A stretch of 64,000 nucleotides of DNA from Symbiodinium natans (Eukaryota; Sar; Dinophyceae; Suessiales; Symbiodiniaceae): NCBI GenBank assembly GCA_905221605.1, contig CAJNDS010002237.1, positions 475,096 to 539,095 of the forward strand. The letters run 5' to 3'. A model generated the notes under the pieces. The model was not told the origin of the DNA. It was given only the letters and a program-made list of their open reading frames with translations, and searched no databases. This document shows positions 11,567 to 23,547 of this stretch, in pieces (positions within the stretch are counted from its first letter, which is position 1; every line of letters begins with the position of its first letter). A program made the translations under genes and the position numbers.

Positions 11567-14034
11567 CAAGCACATCCTGGTGAAGAACGGATCTGACTAC
11601 GAATGCCGGTGACCTCTACAACCCAGGGGGGCCAATGGTTACTCAGGTAGCGGGGGCCAGCTAGTCTTCTGTTTTTCGGGGAGGAGTGAACCAACTCAGC
11701 CCCCAGAGAGGGAAATGCACCCTTGGACCCTGGACGAAGCAGCGGGCCGTCGTGGCCGGTATCCGCTCTTCAGGGTGCCTTCGCTGTGTAGAAGAAGGAG
11801 AGAGAGACTTTGTGAGAGCTTCGCTGGTGAGCTGAACTGCCCTTTGCCCACTCTGTGCTAAAGAGGCTGGGCCCGACTCCTTTCGTCTTATCTGCGGGCC
11901 GCTTTGGTGCGCTCCCGCTGCCGCAGAGCTCCGCTTGTCTTGGCCAGGGTCTCATTTCACTGAGAGAGGAGGGAGAGCGGAGATTTGGCCCCCGGCTCTT
12001 GAAAAATGTTCTTCCTGAGTCCTCGTCATAGACGCGCCTGCAGGCTTCCTCACACCTGTTCTCTCCTCCGTGCAGCTGGGAACATCCTTGCTCCCCCGAA
12101 GGCTCTGGATCTTGTGTTCTTTTTGCTTGCGAGAGCGCCCTGGGGCAGAAGATGTCAGGATGAATTGACCAGAGCCGCCAGCAGCCGTTCTTGGCATAGC
12201 CTACACGGAAGCTGCAATGCTGGTGCTGGATCTCTTACAGCTGGAGCCTCAGTGTGACCAAACCCTCGAAAAAATGGCTTGGGAAGCCCGCGCCTTAGCT
12301 CTCTGCCAGGAGAGAGCTGTGTCCACAGCTGTTGGGCTTTTTTGCTGTGTCCAGAGCGCTGCTCTGGCTTCTGGCTTCCTTCAGTGCTTCTCCCCCTTTT
12401 TGCGCGTGCCCCGTTCTCAGTCTCGGATCGCCTCCGCTCCTCCGATCGCCTGCACGCTGCGGGGCTGCGCTGCCTGCGGCGGCCTCAGAGTGCTCGCTTA
12501 GAGGCTTTGCTTCCTTAGAGTGCTCTCTCTCTCTCTCTCTCTCAGATTTCTCTCTCAGATTTCTCTCTGTCACCGGCTATCTGTGTCAGGTCTCAGGGTG
12601 GTTGTTTAGCGCCCCCCCCTTTTTTTCAGAGCCTTAGGTGGAAGTGTGGAGTGGTTTGTCTACATTCGGGTTTTGCGGCGTGCTGGTGATGCCAGCAATC
12701 AATCGGGGTTGAGAGTATTTTGCTTTGCCTCGGTCATGTTTCATGATCTGAGACAACGACTGCAAAATAAAGCCAAAGACGCAGCGCAACAGCGGACAGC
12801 GCCTACAGCCCTCGCCCATCCTTTTCTGCAAGAATACTTCGCGGGTAGCCACTGCTGTTGAAGTTCAAACCAAGTTGAAGACAACATCTCCTGAGCTGAG
12901 GCCATGTATCATGTTGTGTAAGAAGTTGGCAAAGGCTGTGTGATCTGCTTGAGGCCCTTGCGATTGACAGAGTCTAGCTACCAGCACGCGCATTGAACTC
13001 GAAGGCTCTGCTCGGATCTTCTGAAGGATGCACAGAATTTGCTTCACTGATTGCCGTCACTTGGAGTTGCGGTGCCCCAAAGGCCAACTCACAAGTGAGG
13101 GATGATTGGATGATTCGGAACTGGGTCTGAAGATCTGAGGATAGCCTAGGAATTCGTGAGCCTTGACCTAGGCGGCCGGCTTTGCTTCCATTTCTTCATC
13201 TTTGCCCCTTCGTTGCCTTGCTCGAAGCGAGTTCTTTCCTTAGAGCGGGGTGAGACTTGTGCGCAACGGACTTTTTTTGAAAGCGTTTACCATGTAGGCT
13301 GCTGTAGGCTGCTGTAGGCTGCTTGTCACGGCGGTTGCACCTCTTGGTGTTGTAACAACTTGGTGTTCCCTCGGGTCGTCGACCCGTCCTTTGAGGTCAC
13401 TGTTGCCTTCGATGGGCAGAATGTGGTCGGGATCACCGGCTTCAGCATGTTGCTTAGAAATTCGCTTCGAGAGCGCTTAGCGCCACAGGTGCTTATCGTG
13501 CTGGCCCAATTTGGAGCCGCTCTCCATGTTCTATGTGTGCTTCTCCACCTCTCTTTCTCTCTCTTTCTCTCTCTTTCCCTCTCTTTCCCACTCTCTCTTT
13601 CTCTTTCCCTTGTCCCCTCTCCGAAAGTTGAGAAGGGTCTGCAGAATTTTTGCGGAGAGGTCGCCGACTTGGCTGGTCCTGGTGCTCCTCCTCCCGCCCG
13701 GAGCTCCTCACAGCCGCTCTGCAGACATCAAGAGCGCGGGGAAGAAAGCGAAGCAAGAGAGAGAAAGAGAGATACAGAGAGAGGACGACTTTGGAGCGAG
13801 AGGGAGGGGGGGCTCTTCTCTCCAGGTCGGAGCTTCTGCTGCCGGCCCCCAGCGCGTCACTCCTTGGCTTGCCGACACTCCTGAGACGTCCCTCGGGGGC
13901 TGAGCCTTTGGGAAGAGAGAGGGAGGGAGAGACTGAGAGAAGAGAGAAGTTAGAAGAGAAGTGAGAAAAAATTGTGATGCCTTGAAGTGGGGACTAACTT
14001 TCTCAATGTTTTGTGGAGAGTGCTCTTCTTTTTT
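9257..14034. other. Host DNA with GA/CT tracts, no supported gene
   Basis: GC-rich sequence with a (GA)n tract at 11528-11562, a CT tract near 12525-12542, a pyrimidine-rich block at 13548-13615 and a triple 'ggctgctgta' repeat near 13293-13320. A solitary match to the 'tcacaagtgag' motif of the 8-9 kb element occurs near 13090. Open frames here either run through the microsatellites or show no domain. Confidence 0.45.
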
Positions 14035-14037
14035 GCT

Positions 14038-14142
14038 CCCCCTCTCCCTCTCCCTCTCCCTCTCCCTCTCCCTCTCCCTCTCCCTCTCCCTCTCCCTCTC
14101 CCTCTCCCTCTCCCTCTCCCTCCACTCCCCTCCCTCCCTGCT

Positions 14143-14188
<46 letters not shown>

Positions 14189-14243
14189 TCCCTCTATATA
14201 AGTATATATATATACCTATATATCTCTCTCTCTCTCTCTCTGT
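14038..14243. repeat. (CCCTCT)n, (CT)n and TA-rich compound microsatellite
   Basis: About fourteen copies of the hexamer CCCTCT (14038-14121) pass into (CT)n at about 14146-14185, then a short alternating TA segment at about 14194-14223, then a second CT tract. The strand is almost purely pyrimidine for 150 nt, a composition that can form triplex (H-)DNA. The long Ser-Leu and Arg-Glu frames across it are artefacts of the repeat. Confidence 0.95.
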
Positions 14244-17200
14244 CGCAGTGAGGCTCTTCGCGGCCGGATGCCTTGGCACCGCTCCTTGGAATCGCCTGCC
14301 TTGAGCGCGGCTCTTAGAGAGCCTCTCTCTATGTTGTTTCGACAAGCCCCCCCCCCCTTTCGGCTCACTGCTTTGAACCTCTTCTTGTTACCCCTTGGTT
14401 TTGTTTGACTTTTTGTTTGGTCTCGGGCAATCATTAAATCACAGAGGAAGCAGCGTTGATGACTGAATGCTCTTGGTGCCAAGAAAGATGTTAAGGCAAG
14501 CGTTGCTTCACTTCGAAAAGGATTTTGTCCAAGATGTGCTCTTTAAATTGAAACCGCGCAGAATCGAAAGCTGTCCATGATGACAAAACATCCAAGTCCG
14601 CCATAGGGTGCAGGGTTAGGGTTTGGGGCTTCGGGTCTGGGGTTTAGGTGATAGCAGGGATTTCTTGAATGGGTATGGCGGGAGGAGTTCTAGTTAGACA
14701 TAGTTCAGAGGCAGAATGCAGAGAAAGCAGCGATGTCTTACGAAGCTCCGAAGAGAGGCTGCCGGCGCCTGCTGCTGGCTTCCAGCACTGCGGGTCGCCG
14801 CCATCGCCGGGGGCCTGGAGAGTGCAGAGCGCCACATGGGGAGAGAGAGAGAGAGAGAGCGCAAAGACCCGGCAACGACTCACGTGTTGCTTCTTTGGAC
14901 CATTTGAGTTTCCCACGTTCTTGTTTCAAAGGGAGCGCAAAGGGGAGCCCCCTTGTTTCTCTGCAGTAGTCTGTAGATTCTGTAGCGCGCCTGAGATGTT
15001 CTGAGGTCGCAGAGCTCCGGGAAGCTGGGCTCCCTGATGCTCACCTTGGCTTTCGCAAAAGCAGGCAAGCGCAATTGAAAGCGACTCCAGACGACCTGAC
15101 GTGTTGAGATCAGTAAAGTAGGATCAACGTACAGAACAAGTGCAGAGCTCAAGAAAATGGAGCAGGGGGCGTCAGGGCTTGAAATGAAGGCCCCTCAAAA
15201 GTAAGAGGGGAAGCACTGCAGCATGCCACTGCAGCATCGCAGCAGCACGGAGTTCTCGCATCTGTCCTCTCACCATCTCTCGCTGCAGAGGCCTCCCGCC
15301 GCCCTTGAGGCGCGAAGAAAGTTTTGCTCGCAGATCTCGCAGATTTCGCAGAAGAGACCTTCTAATGTTGGACCTGCTTTAATCAGTTACCCCCCCCCCT
15401 CCCCCCCCCCGCCCTCAACAGTCGCGACCCTGAATAAAAAAAGACCCCAAACAGTCGGGGGGGGTGGGGGGGGGGCAGAGAAATGAGCTCTCTTCTTAGT
15501 TTGGGATCTGGGAACTTGACTCAAAAACCATTTAAAAAAACAGGCCCGGCCCGAAATCTTTTCATTATAGCGGACCCCCAAAACAAAGGGTCCAGATCCT
15601 GAATAGCCGGAAAACTTTTCATAATAGCGTCCCCCTAGAATATTGCGGGTGCAACATTACCGCTCTCTTTGCTTTGAAAGCCGGTGCTTAAGAAGCCGGC
15701 TTCAAAAGCTTTTGGGCACTTTGTGAGAGAGGGCGGTGCGACGCAGGTCATTGAGTCGGTCAGACCTTCCAGTGACAGCTGCATGCGTGGGGAGATCCGA
15801 TCTTTCATCGCCCGTCTCAGATCTTCTCCTCTTAGGCCTTGAGCTCAGTACAGCTCAGTACAGCTCAGTCCTTTTGGGACAGATGTGTAAAGTCCATTCA
15901 TGCTATTGGTGCTATTGGTGCTATTGGTGCTCCGCGCTGTGCCCCTGTGTCCCTGAGGCACGTCTCTGTTTCTCAGGGCCTCTTCCTGGATGGGGAGTTC
16001 GGCGAGCTTAGCCGGTGGTGTTCGAACTGGAGGGCCCGGCGTTGCTGTGAGATTCATTATGCGTCATTATGTCATTCTGCGTCATGCCGAGAGCTCTGCT
16101 ACGTTGCTCTCCAGCTTGAGTGCGCCAGGCAATGTCTTGCAGTTTGTGGCTCAGCAAATGCCGGCTCACCTTTGTTGACACGGTCACTCGCGTGCAGGGG
16201 ACTCAGACGGCTTTTGCATCAAGCCGGGCAATGTGCTGACACAACTTGGAGGTACGGGTTTCGTCATGACTGCCTTGGGAATGCATCAGCTGGACTTCTT
16301 GCCATTGCCACAATCTTTCTCATGCAGCGGCCTTACGGGACGTGGAATGTTTAAGTATATGCCTAGGGAACAGCAAAATCCAGAAAATGTCCTGTGTTTT
16401 GAGAGAGACTGATGTGATCTCTCGTGCCCTCCGAGGCTCTGACTTGGCAACGTTGGCGTTTGACTTGACTCACCCGGGCTTGCCTCTGCCAATACGAGGC
16501 AGAGACAAATGGTTAGTGCTGTTGTTGCTTTATTTGCAGTGTTGCATTTTTTCAACTACTCTCCCCTGGAGCCAGGTCTTGCCTGCTGTGGGGCAACGAC
16601 CTCTGTCTTCAGTAAGGTGGGGAGCGCGCTTTTTTCGCTTGTGAAAGCATCTTTTTGCACTTCCCAGTTAAGAGGAGGGCTCTCTGGTGTTCATCTTGCA
16701 GCAAGGTGCACTTCACGTATACCAACACCTACATCACTTCGGAATCCTCCACCACCAATCAGCTTCAGTTTTATGCTGCTGGGCATATCGTATGTCGCCA
16801 CGTGCCTCTTCCCTGACTTTCTTGATTGCCTCGAATTATTACTTGATTCATTACTTGAGAGACTTGAGAGGTGACTTCGGGCAGCGGGTTTAGCGTGCGA
16901 TGCATCAGGTCAACAACCAGCGCTCGCTGACATTGATGCAAAAGCCGACGGGAGTTTCAACCGGGAACGTTGGCGGAGCACTGCATGGACTTTGGCAGCT
17001 TGACAGAGACAAACAACAATACAAGTAATTATACCGAAAGTGTTACAAACGTATTTGTTTCATTACCTGTTAATGTAGATGTTTCCCCAAACACGAAAAC
17101 AGACTCATGCCGTGCGTGGTCAGGGACAAGTCGCAGTTTTCCGCAAACCTACAACACTCGCACTAATTTAATCTTCCGTGCGTCAAAAGTCTCTTGAAAT

Positions 17201-17640
17201 GAAATCCAATACCCGCTACAATCGCTGTATTCGGATAAAATGTGGATGTTTCGTGCATGGGTTCACTGACAACAGTCGCATTTTTCTGTGCTTCACGGTA
17301 CTTTACAATGACTGCAGTAGGACAAGTCCTGCCCTTTTACTCGTGCACGGGTTCGCGGAAAAAGTCTCGTTCAAATCTTCAATCTCTTTGCAGGCTCTAT
17401 GTGACTGGGACAATGCTCATGTTTTGCGCATGGGTTCAGGGAGCGTTTTTTCTTGCATTGGCATGCTTCTCACATTACCAAATCGAGAGCCACATTTTCA
17501 AATGTGGGGAGGATCCAGGATTCAAGATTCCACTCCAAGAGTCCCCTTAACAACTCTTGGCACATGGATCCTCCATTACTTGTGAACTCAAGTGTACCCC
17601 GCAACGTGAATTAGGGGTTCTCAAGGTTGTCCTTGACACA
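14244..17640. other. Host DNA, no supported gene
   Basis: This holds a short telomere-like stretch (gggttagggtttggg near 14613), a (GA)n tract at about 14837-14859, and tandem 'gctattggt' units at 15901-15930. From 16970 to 17470 there is AT-richer sequence with degenerate units around 'cgtgcatgggttc' about 100 bp apart. No protein domain was recognised. Confidence 0.45.
15391..15476. repeat. Inverted C-run/G-run pair
   Basis: Nine C, a T and ten C are followed about 50 nt later by the mirror-complement arrangement, eight G, a T and ten G. The inner flanks share 'caacagtcg'. The strand could fold into a GC hairpin. Each arm could also form i-motif or G-quadruplex structures. Confidence 0.8.

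Positions 17641-17671
<31 letters not shown>
17641..17671. repeat. G31 homopolymer
   Basis: Thirty-one consecutive G on the + strand, the longest homopolymer in the window. Length in the assembly may be inexact because such runs are hard to sequence. Confidence 0.95.
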
Positions 17672-18226
17672 CGTGCCCCACATGCGCATTAGTCTGTTCT
17701 AGGTACAGAAAAAATTGCCACTGACTGGTGGGGTTTGATGTGAGGTATGCTGACCACATGTTGCACATCTCTGACCGTCGGCTGAAGAAGAGCATCCACC
17801 CCTTGGCCAGTCGGTGTTGATCTCTCTTTCTCTGCACCAAAAAGATTCCCTAACTGTTTTGGCCTGACAATTTTCCTTCTCGCTCTCTCCTTTTGCACGT
17901 CAGGCCGCGGGCCTCGACGAGAAGGCCTCAGCTGCAGGCGCTGTAAGAGGGCAGAATAATTACGCTCTCTTTGTTTGCTCAGTCTCGCTCTCTCGGTTTC
18001 CGTTCGAGCGAAGCGGTGAAGCGGTGAAGCGAGCACTCGTATCATTGCTCGCTTTGTCGCTTTGTCTCTCTCTATATCCTCTCTATATCCTGTCCTTCAG
18101 GTGCGTTCGCCAGTGACGGTCAAGGAGCTGTCGGGGGCCCACCAAAAGAATATTATGCCAAGTTGCTCCAAGACTTTTTCATGACATTCCATGACAGCTC
18201 TCCATGAAAGCTTCTCACGGTGCTGA

Positions 18227-18571
18227 GCCAAGGCCTGGATCCTGCGGCAGCTGCGACCGGTGTCCTACTACTTCAAGCCACAGCCTGAAAGGGGAGATCG
18301 CCCCCGTATGTCAATGTCTGTGCTTTGTCGCATCACTGCATCTTTTCGCCGTTGTTCCCCAGTTCACTCAGAGCACTGCAAGAGTCCTAGAGAGGCGCGA
18401 CACCGAAGCCAAGCATCCGCGTTTCGGATTCATTGCGGATGAGGTGGCGGAAACCCTGCCGGAGGTGCTTCTAGCGTGGGCTTTGAGAAAACGTAGAGTG
18501 GAGACTCTTGAGCGGAGGTTATCCAGGAGTCGACGGACGAGCAGAAGATCAAGGGTATTGCCTACCAGGAG
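18227..18571 (+). CDS. Peptidase S74 (intramolecular chaperone) domain fragment, three exons
   Basis: Three short frames read in order as pieces of an S74 domain, the auto-cleaving trimerisation chaperone at the C-terminus of phage tailspikes and of many eukaryotic proteins. Near 18245-18280 one frame gives LRQLRPVSYYFKP. At 18393-18464 a second gives DTEAKHPRFGFIADEVAETL and PE. From 18518 a third gives VIQESTDEQKIKGIAYQE. These match the family pattern 'LRPVsYrfK ... rfGFIAeEV...lPe ... ikgvdY'. The last two pieces join in phase if 18465-18517 is a 53-nt GT...AG intron with an AG|G acceptor. The donor of the first intron was not resolved. After the third piece the frame ends soon in a TGA. 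The locus may be a partial gene or a decayed copy, and the catalytic Ser/Lys region upstream was not found. Confidence 0.5.
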
Positions 18572-18599
18572 AGCCATGGAGAGCCATGGAGAGCCTGAA

Positions 18600-21500
18600 A
18601 GAAGGGAACCTCTCTGAAACTTCTGAAACTTGGCATCTCAGCTCTGGCTGATGATCGAGAGAATTGTTTTAAGAGGCTTTGAGCTAAGCTTCTCTGTGTT
18701 TTCCGGAAACCATGGGTCACTTAAGAAACTTGGCCTGGAAAGGTGGTAGCAGCCGAGCTCGGCTTTGAGTTGGCTCCCGGATTCATGCCTTGTTCTGCCG
18801 TGTGGAATTGAGCTCAGAGCTCAGCAGGGAGCTCTCGACCAGAAGGGAGGAACTCCAGCTTGAGTTCAAAACAGGACAAACCATCTACTAGCAAGTGCTT
18901 CTCCTTTTTCAAATTGGGACGTGAGCCAAACAAGGACATGGCCCTCGACGAGGAGATCACCTTCCTGCCATATGCACGAAGCATTGTGAAGAACGCCCCC
19001 GGACACGACCCCAACAGAAGCAGACCACGAGAGGCTCTCCTTCTCTAGACAAACTAAAAAAGCAGGAAGGAGAAGCACAGCACAGAGCAGAGGACACCCG
19101 AGGAACAATTGCTCTCTGAGAGCCGAAGAGAGCAAGAAGAGGAGCTCTCGGAATCGGAGAAGCGTTCTCTCTTTTGAGAAGGTGAGAAGGAGAGGGGGAG
19201 GAGGAGGTGTGTGGGGGGGGGGGGGGGGGCATCAGCATACTATACTATTACTACAGAACAAAAGCATCGGAGAGCATCCCATTGGGTTCTCTTTCTCTCT
19301 CTATCCTTGTTTGTCCTTTCAGAATTTCATGATGACTTCAAAAATTTGTTTATGTTTCTTACTCCTTGCTTTGTCCCAAGGCGTGCGCGAGAGCGCGAGG
19401 CCAACACTTAAGTAGAGCTTTAAAACATCTCTGATGGCAGCCAACAGCAGCCTTTCTTTTTTTTCTTGGGGGGGGGAGCACGAAAATTTCTGGTTGTCTT
19501 AGCAGATGCACATTTTTTCTCCTCCAGAGTCCTGTGGGACGAAGAAGGAGAAGAGCCAGGAGGGAAGCTTGTTAGACCGGGTGAGACTTTAGAGATCGTG
19601 AGCCGTGTCGAAGTTTATAAAGCCTCAGGCGATTCCCAGCTGGTGCCCTGCTCAGCTGGGACAAGCTGGGACTCACTTCACCCCAACTGCCACTGCCCCC
19701 CATATGCTTAATTGAGAGAGCAACTGGAGAGCGAAAGCGCATCTGTTGAGGTCAAAAAGGAGACTCCGGAAGACTCAGATTGGACCGAGGTGTAAATGCC
19801 TGAAGCACGAAGTGTCCACAGCTCCTCAGGCATGAGCAAAGAGGGCAAACCAACAAAAACCAGTTTCGCGACGAAGCTCTGTGAGCTGTTCATGAGGAAT
19901 CTAGATCTAGGAGGGGAGCGCCATGTGGAACAAGGCAGTTTCTCATTGCATCTGCACCTCGTAAAATGCTGGGCCCGCTGGGCCATGATCAGGACCTGAT
20001 CGCCGTCATGGTGGCGGGGGTTCAGCGCTTCAGAAGCAGTAAAGACGTCACATGTTTTTTTCATTGATCTTGTTGGGCTTCAGTCTTCCGACAGCAAAGC
20101 CCGCCGCTGTGCCGCTGTGATGGGTTTGTGAAGTGCGGAGGTCTTTGACCTCTCGCCTGGACAGAGCCGAAATCTTCGCACGTGCGATGACGGCTCGGCA
20201 GAGGTCTCGGTGATTGTACTGGTAGCTGCCGACTTCCACGATGGCATTGCACCCCCGTTGCACTTCCTGAAACTCGTTGCCAAGGCTCACGAGCCTGGAG
20301 CACGGATTTGCGCAGCTGAAGGCCAGACTCTCGCCAGATTTTCACGAGATTTTCACGACGCAGATGAATGCAGATGAATGCAGATCACCTCGATCATGTT
20401 CTCTCGTGCCTGTCGTTTTTTGGGGGCCTTTTGAGCATCCTAGCAACGTTATGAAATCTTGTGAAGTCTCTCTCGTCCCCTCGTGAGGACTCCATGTCAC
20501 AGTGCTTGGACCTGGAGGCGAAGAGAGAGAGAGAGAGCGCGAGAAAGAGACAGAGCGAGAACTGGGAGAGATCGCCATTTTTTTGGGGGGGGGCTTTTTG
20601 CTTTCTCTCACTGTTTAAGATGGCTTTTGCCTGAGAGGCTCGGCTGCGCTCGGTCGAGTCCTGGAAAAGTCCCTCGGCTCAAGAGAAGGAATGCCGTATG
20701 CTGGCGTGCTCGCAACAGAAAGGAACAAGCACACTCTTTGCAAGGCAACGAAGCTCTCTCTCTCTCTTTCAAGGAAAAAAGGGTAGAGAGTGGAGAGGGG
20801 GTCTCCTTTCTCTTTGCTCCTTCTTTGCATCTTCAATCAGTCAAGGAATGGTCCGCGAAGCACACCACTAGCAGATGAGCGCGCCGTTGAAAGAGGTGGC
20901 GGGGAACTCAATTTCAGACGCCTTTGCGAGTGGCAGTTTTCGGCACTGTTCAGCGTATCAGTTTGACAGGCAGGGGACGTCTCAGACGTCTTCTGAGAGA
21001 AGGGTGGACCTGATGCTGGAGGAGAGATTCGACCAGAAATGTTCTCCCTGAAAACAGATTCCATGAGAATGAGCGGATCCAGCGCTTTATTTCAGCCCTG
21101 TCTCTCTGAACAATCGGAAGGCCGCTTCACCAGAAGCTTAGCTCTACGATGAGCAGACAAGGCGCCCCGGGAAGAGCAATGAGAACTTGAGAATACTTGA
21201 ACTACGGGAACTGTGGAAGAGTCTTTTGTTGTTGCACCATGTTGCACTCTCCGATCTCTTTGCTCATCAGAAGGGGGTGCGACCTATCCCATCCTGAATT
21301 CGCTCCGCTCTCCACTGTGCAACCCCAGAGTCCGTCCGCTCTTGCCAGGGCCTCTTGGGGAGCGTCTTCGAGAAGTCCCTGGAGGAGAGCGAACCTGAGG
21401 GAGCTCTTTGAGTTGTGAGTGTGGCCTATTGTGGACTGGTGTGATTTGAGGTGGGGGGTTCTGAATGCGCCTTTGTGACGGAGGAAACTGAAACTCGCGC

Positions 21501-22470
21501 AGCTTGAAGAACAACGCCACCAAGCACTCCAAGTCACAGCGGAGAACTGCACACAGCCAACAAATTCAGGCGGGCACGAAGGAAGATCACCAGCGCGAAC
21601 ACTGAGACCGCCCAGCATCGACGTCAAAGAACGCGGCAAAGCCGCAGCAGCAGGACCGACGTGCCAAAGAGGAAAAGCGCAGCAGCGTTTGCACGACCTT
21701 CGGCAACAGCTGAGGTCGATCTGGAAGCACCTCTTAAGTCTATGTTGGGGTCCTCATCCCTGTTTAACCCTATTTAACCCTATGGCCCCAGATAAAAGAA
21801 AGCGAGCCGAGTTTTCTCGTGTTCCCCGATTACGGGAGAACCCACCCTCAAAGGTACAATGTCAAACGTCGTCGGCCTGGGCCTCCGGGCTTTTGATGGT
21901 GTCTGTAGGTACACTGTAGGTACACTTGTGTGACTTCCTGTAACTTTGTGTTACTTTTGTACATGGCGACTCACTTAAAGCACCGCTTCGCTTAAACCTC
22001 TGACTTTGACGTCACATCATCGGCCCAACGAGGCATAAGCCTTTTGCTGAATATGCACAGAAGGAAGACGTTGCCATGTGTAACGTCAGACATCTTCCAT
22101 CTTGTATGGTGTACGGAATAGCTAGAGACCAGAATGGATGTTTGTTGCTTCGCTTTGCTTCTTCGTTCCACTTTGAAGCATGCAGTGAGAGAACTGGACC
22201 CACAGTATCTGCCCTTGCGGCTGAAAGAATACCGCGTGCACCAACTTCGACTTCACAGGATGCTGCCTGTTCAACAGTGAGGGTAAAGAGAGTGGGGAAT
22301 AGGCGGCAAAACAACAGATCGTGCACTTTAAGGCCTGCAAAGCACAAGAGAAGCAAGCCAAGACCTTAAACGCCCTGCAAAAATCAACGAAAGCGAGAAG
22401 CAGAACCCACGAAGCCGAAATTTAAATTAGAAGGAAATTACACGTGTGAAGTGAGGTTCCTTCTTACTAC
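18600..22470. other. Host DNA, no supported gene
   Basis: G-run of 17 at 19213-19229, a GA-rich tract at 20521-20555 and a CT tract near 20755-20770. Some short frames have unbiased composition, for example 18860-19048 (+), the stretch ending at 19794 (+) with VEVKKETPEDSDWTEV before a TAA, and 20048-20290 (-). I recognise no family in them. They could be exons of a spliced gene or chance. Confidence 0.4.
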
Positions 22471-22729
22471 ACGCGAGCCACCGCGTGCGAGCCACCGCGC
22501 GCGAGCCACCGCGCGCGAGCCACCGTACGCGAGCCACCGCACGCGAGCCACCGCACGCGAGCCACCGCACCTAAATCGGTCGGGGCAACCATTGACAACG
22601 CAGGAACCTGAAGGTTTGTTGCAAACCGCACGCGAGCCACCGCACGCGAGCCACCGCAGGCGAGCCACCGCATGCGAGCCACCGCGCGCGAGCCACTGCG
22701 CACGAGCCACTGCGCGCGAGCCACCGCAC
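22471..22729. repeat. Two seven-copy blocks of a 14-bp minisatellite
   Basis: The unit is 'gagccaccg' plus a variable five-base spacer of type 'cacgc' or 'cgcgc'. Seven copies lie at 22471-22570 and seven more at about 22631-22729. The sequences after block one (22570-22620) and after block two (22729-22790) are themselves diverged copies of each other, so the whole is a two-copy higher-order repeat. Because 14 is not a multiple of three, the array has no consistent coding frame. An isolated partial unit recurs near 22855. Confidence 0.85.
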
Positions 22730-23547
22730 CAAAAGTGGCTGAGCAACAATTAAATGACAACACAAGAACCCAAAGCTTTGCTCCAGCCAGACTTCATGTA
22801 ACCCTATAAGGAGTTTGCCCGGTATTCACACACGCAATACAGGAACTGGTGAACCACCGCACGCGAGCACGGTGGGGCAGCGGGAAACAAACCAGCCCGC
22901 CATGCCTTACCCTTAGTAGCTCCGCAGTGGTCGGTAGGCGCACCTCCCAGGCCAAATGCCTTTCTGACTTCAGGTCACCCGCCACTTAGGGTTTCCGGCA
23001 CCTCAGAAGTAGGGGCGTGTTGTCCCCGGCGCTCTCTTTCCCCAGGCCTCAGAAGTAGGAACAGGCTTTGCAGATGACACTTGCCGTTGAACATATGCGG
23101 AATCTGCTGTGCAAGTATCCTGTACCAGCATAGTACTGAGACAGGTGTTTTCTTGTCACGTCTTCCTCACAAGTCGGGCGGCGTGCCTTCTTGAGCCTAC
23201 ACACTGGCCCTGCCGATCTCGGATTACTGCCATGCCAATGACACTGATAAACACACCGAACCCAAAACCAGGGAAAACACAATGAAAAATCGGACTCTCC
23301 ACACGGCGGCAGGAACGAGGCACTCAAGGGATTGGAGCATGTTTAGCCTTGATCGAGTCTCATTGCGGTTTTGTGGAATGTTGTAGTATAGTGTAGTAAG
23401 TTAAAGCAGTGCAATGATGTACTGGACTATTGCTCCAAGCGATGTTAAAGCAGACCAGACTAGATTGTGTACTATCCGATGCCATCTAGTCTAGGACTAC
23501 AGATTGGCCGTTGGGCTTAGGAATGGATGTCGAGAATATGTACCAAA

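Noticed and set aside
13961-14345. Ser-Leu, Pro-Leu and Arg-Glu proteins
   Set aside because: Products of the CCCTCT and CT microsatellite in several frames.
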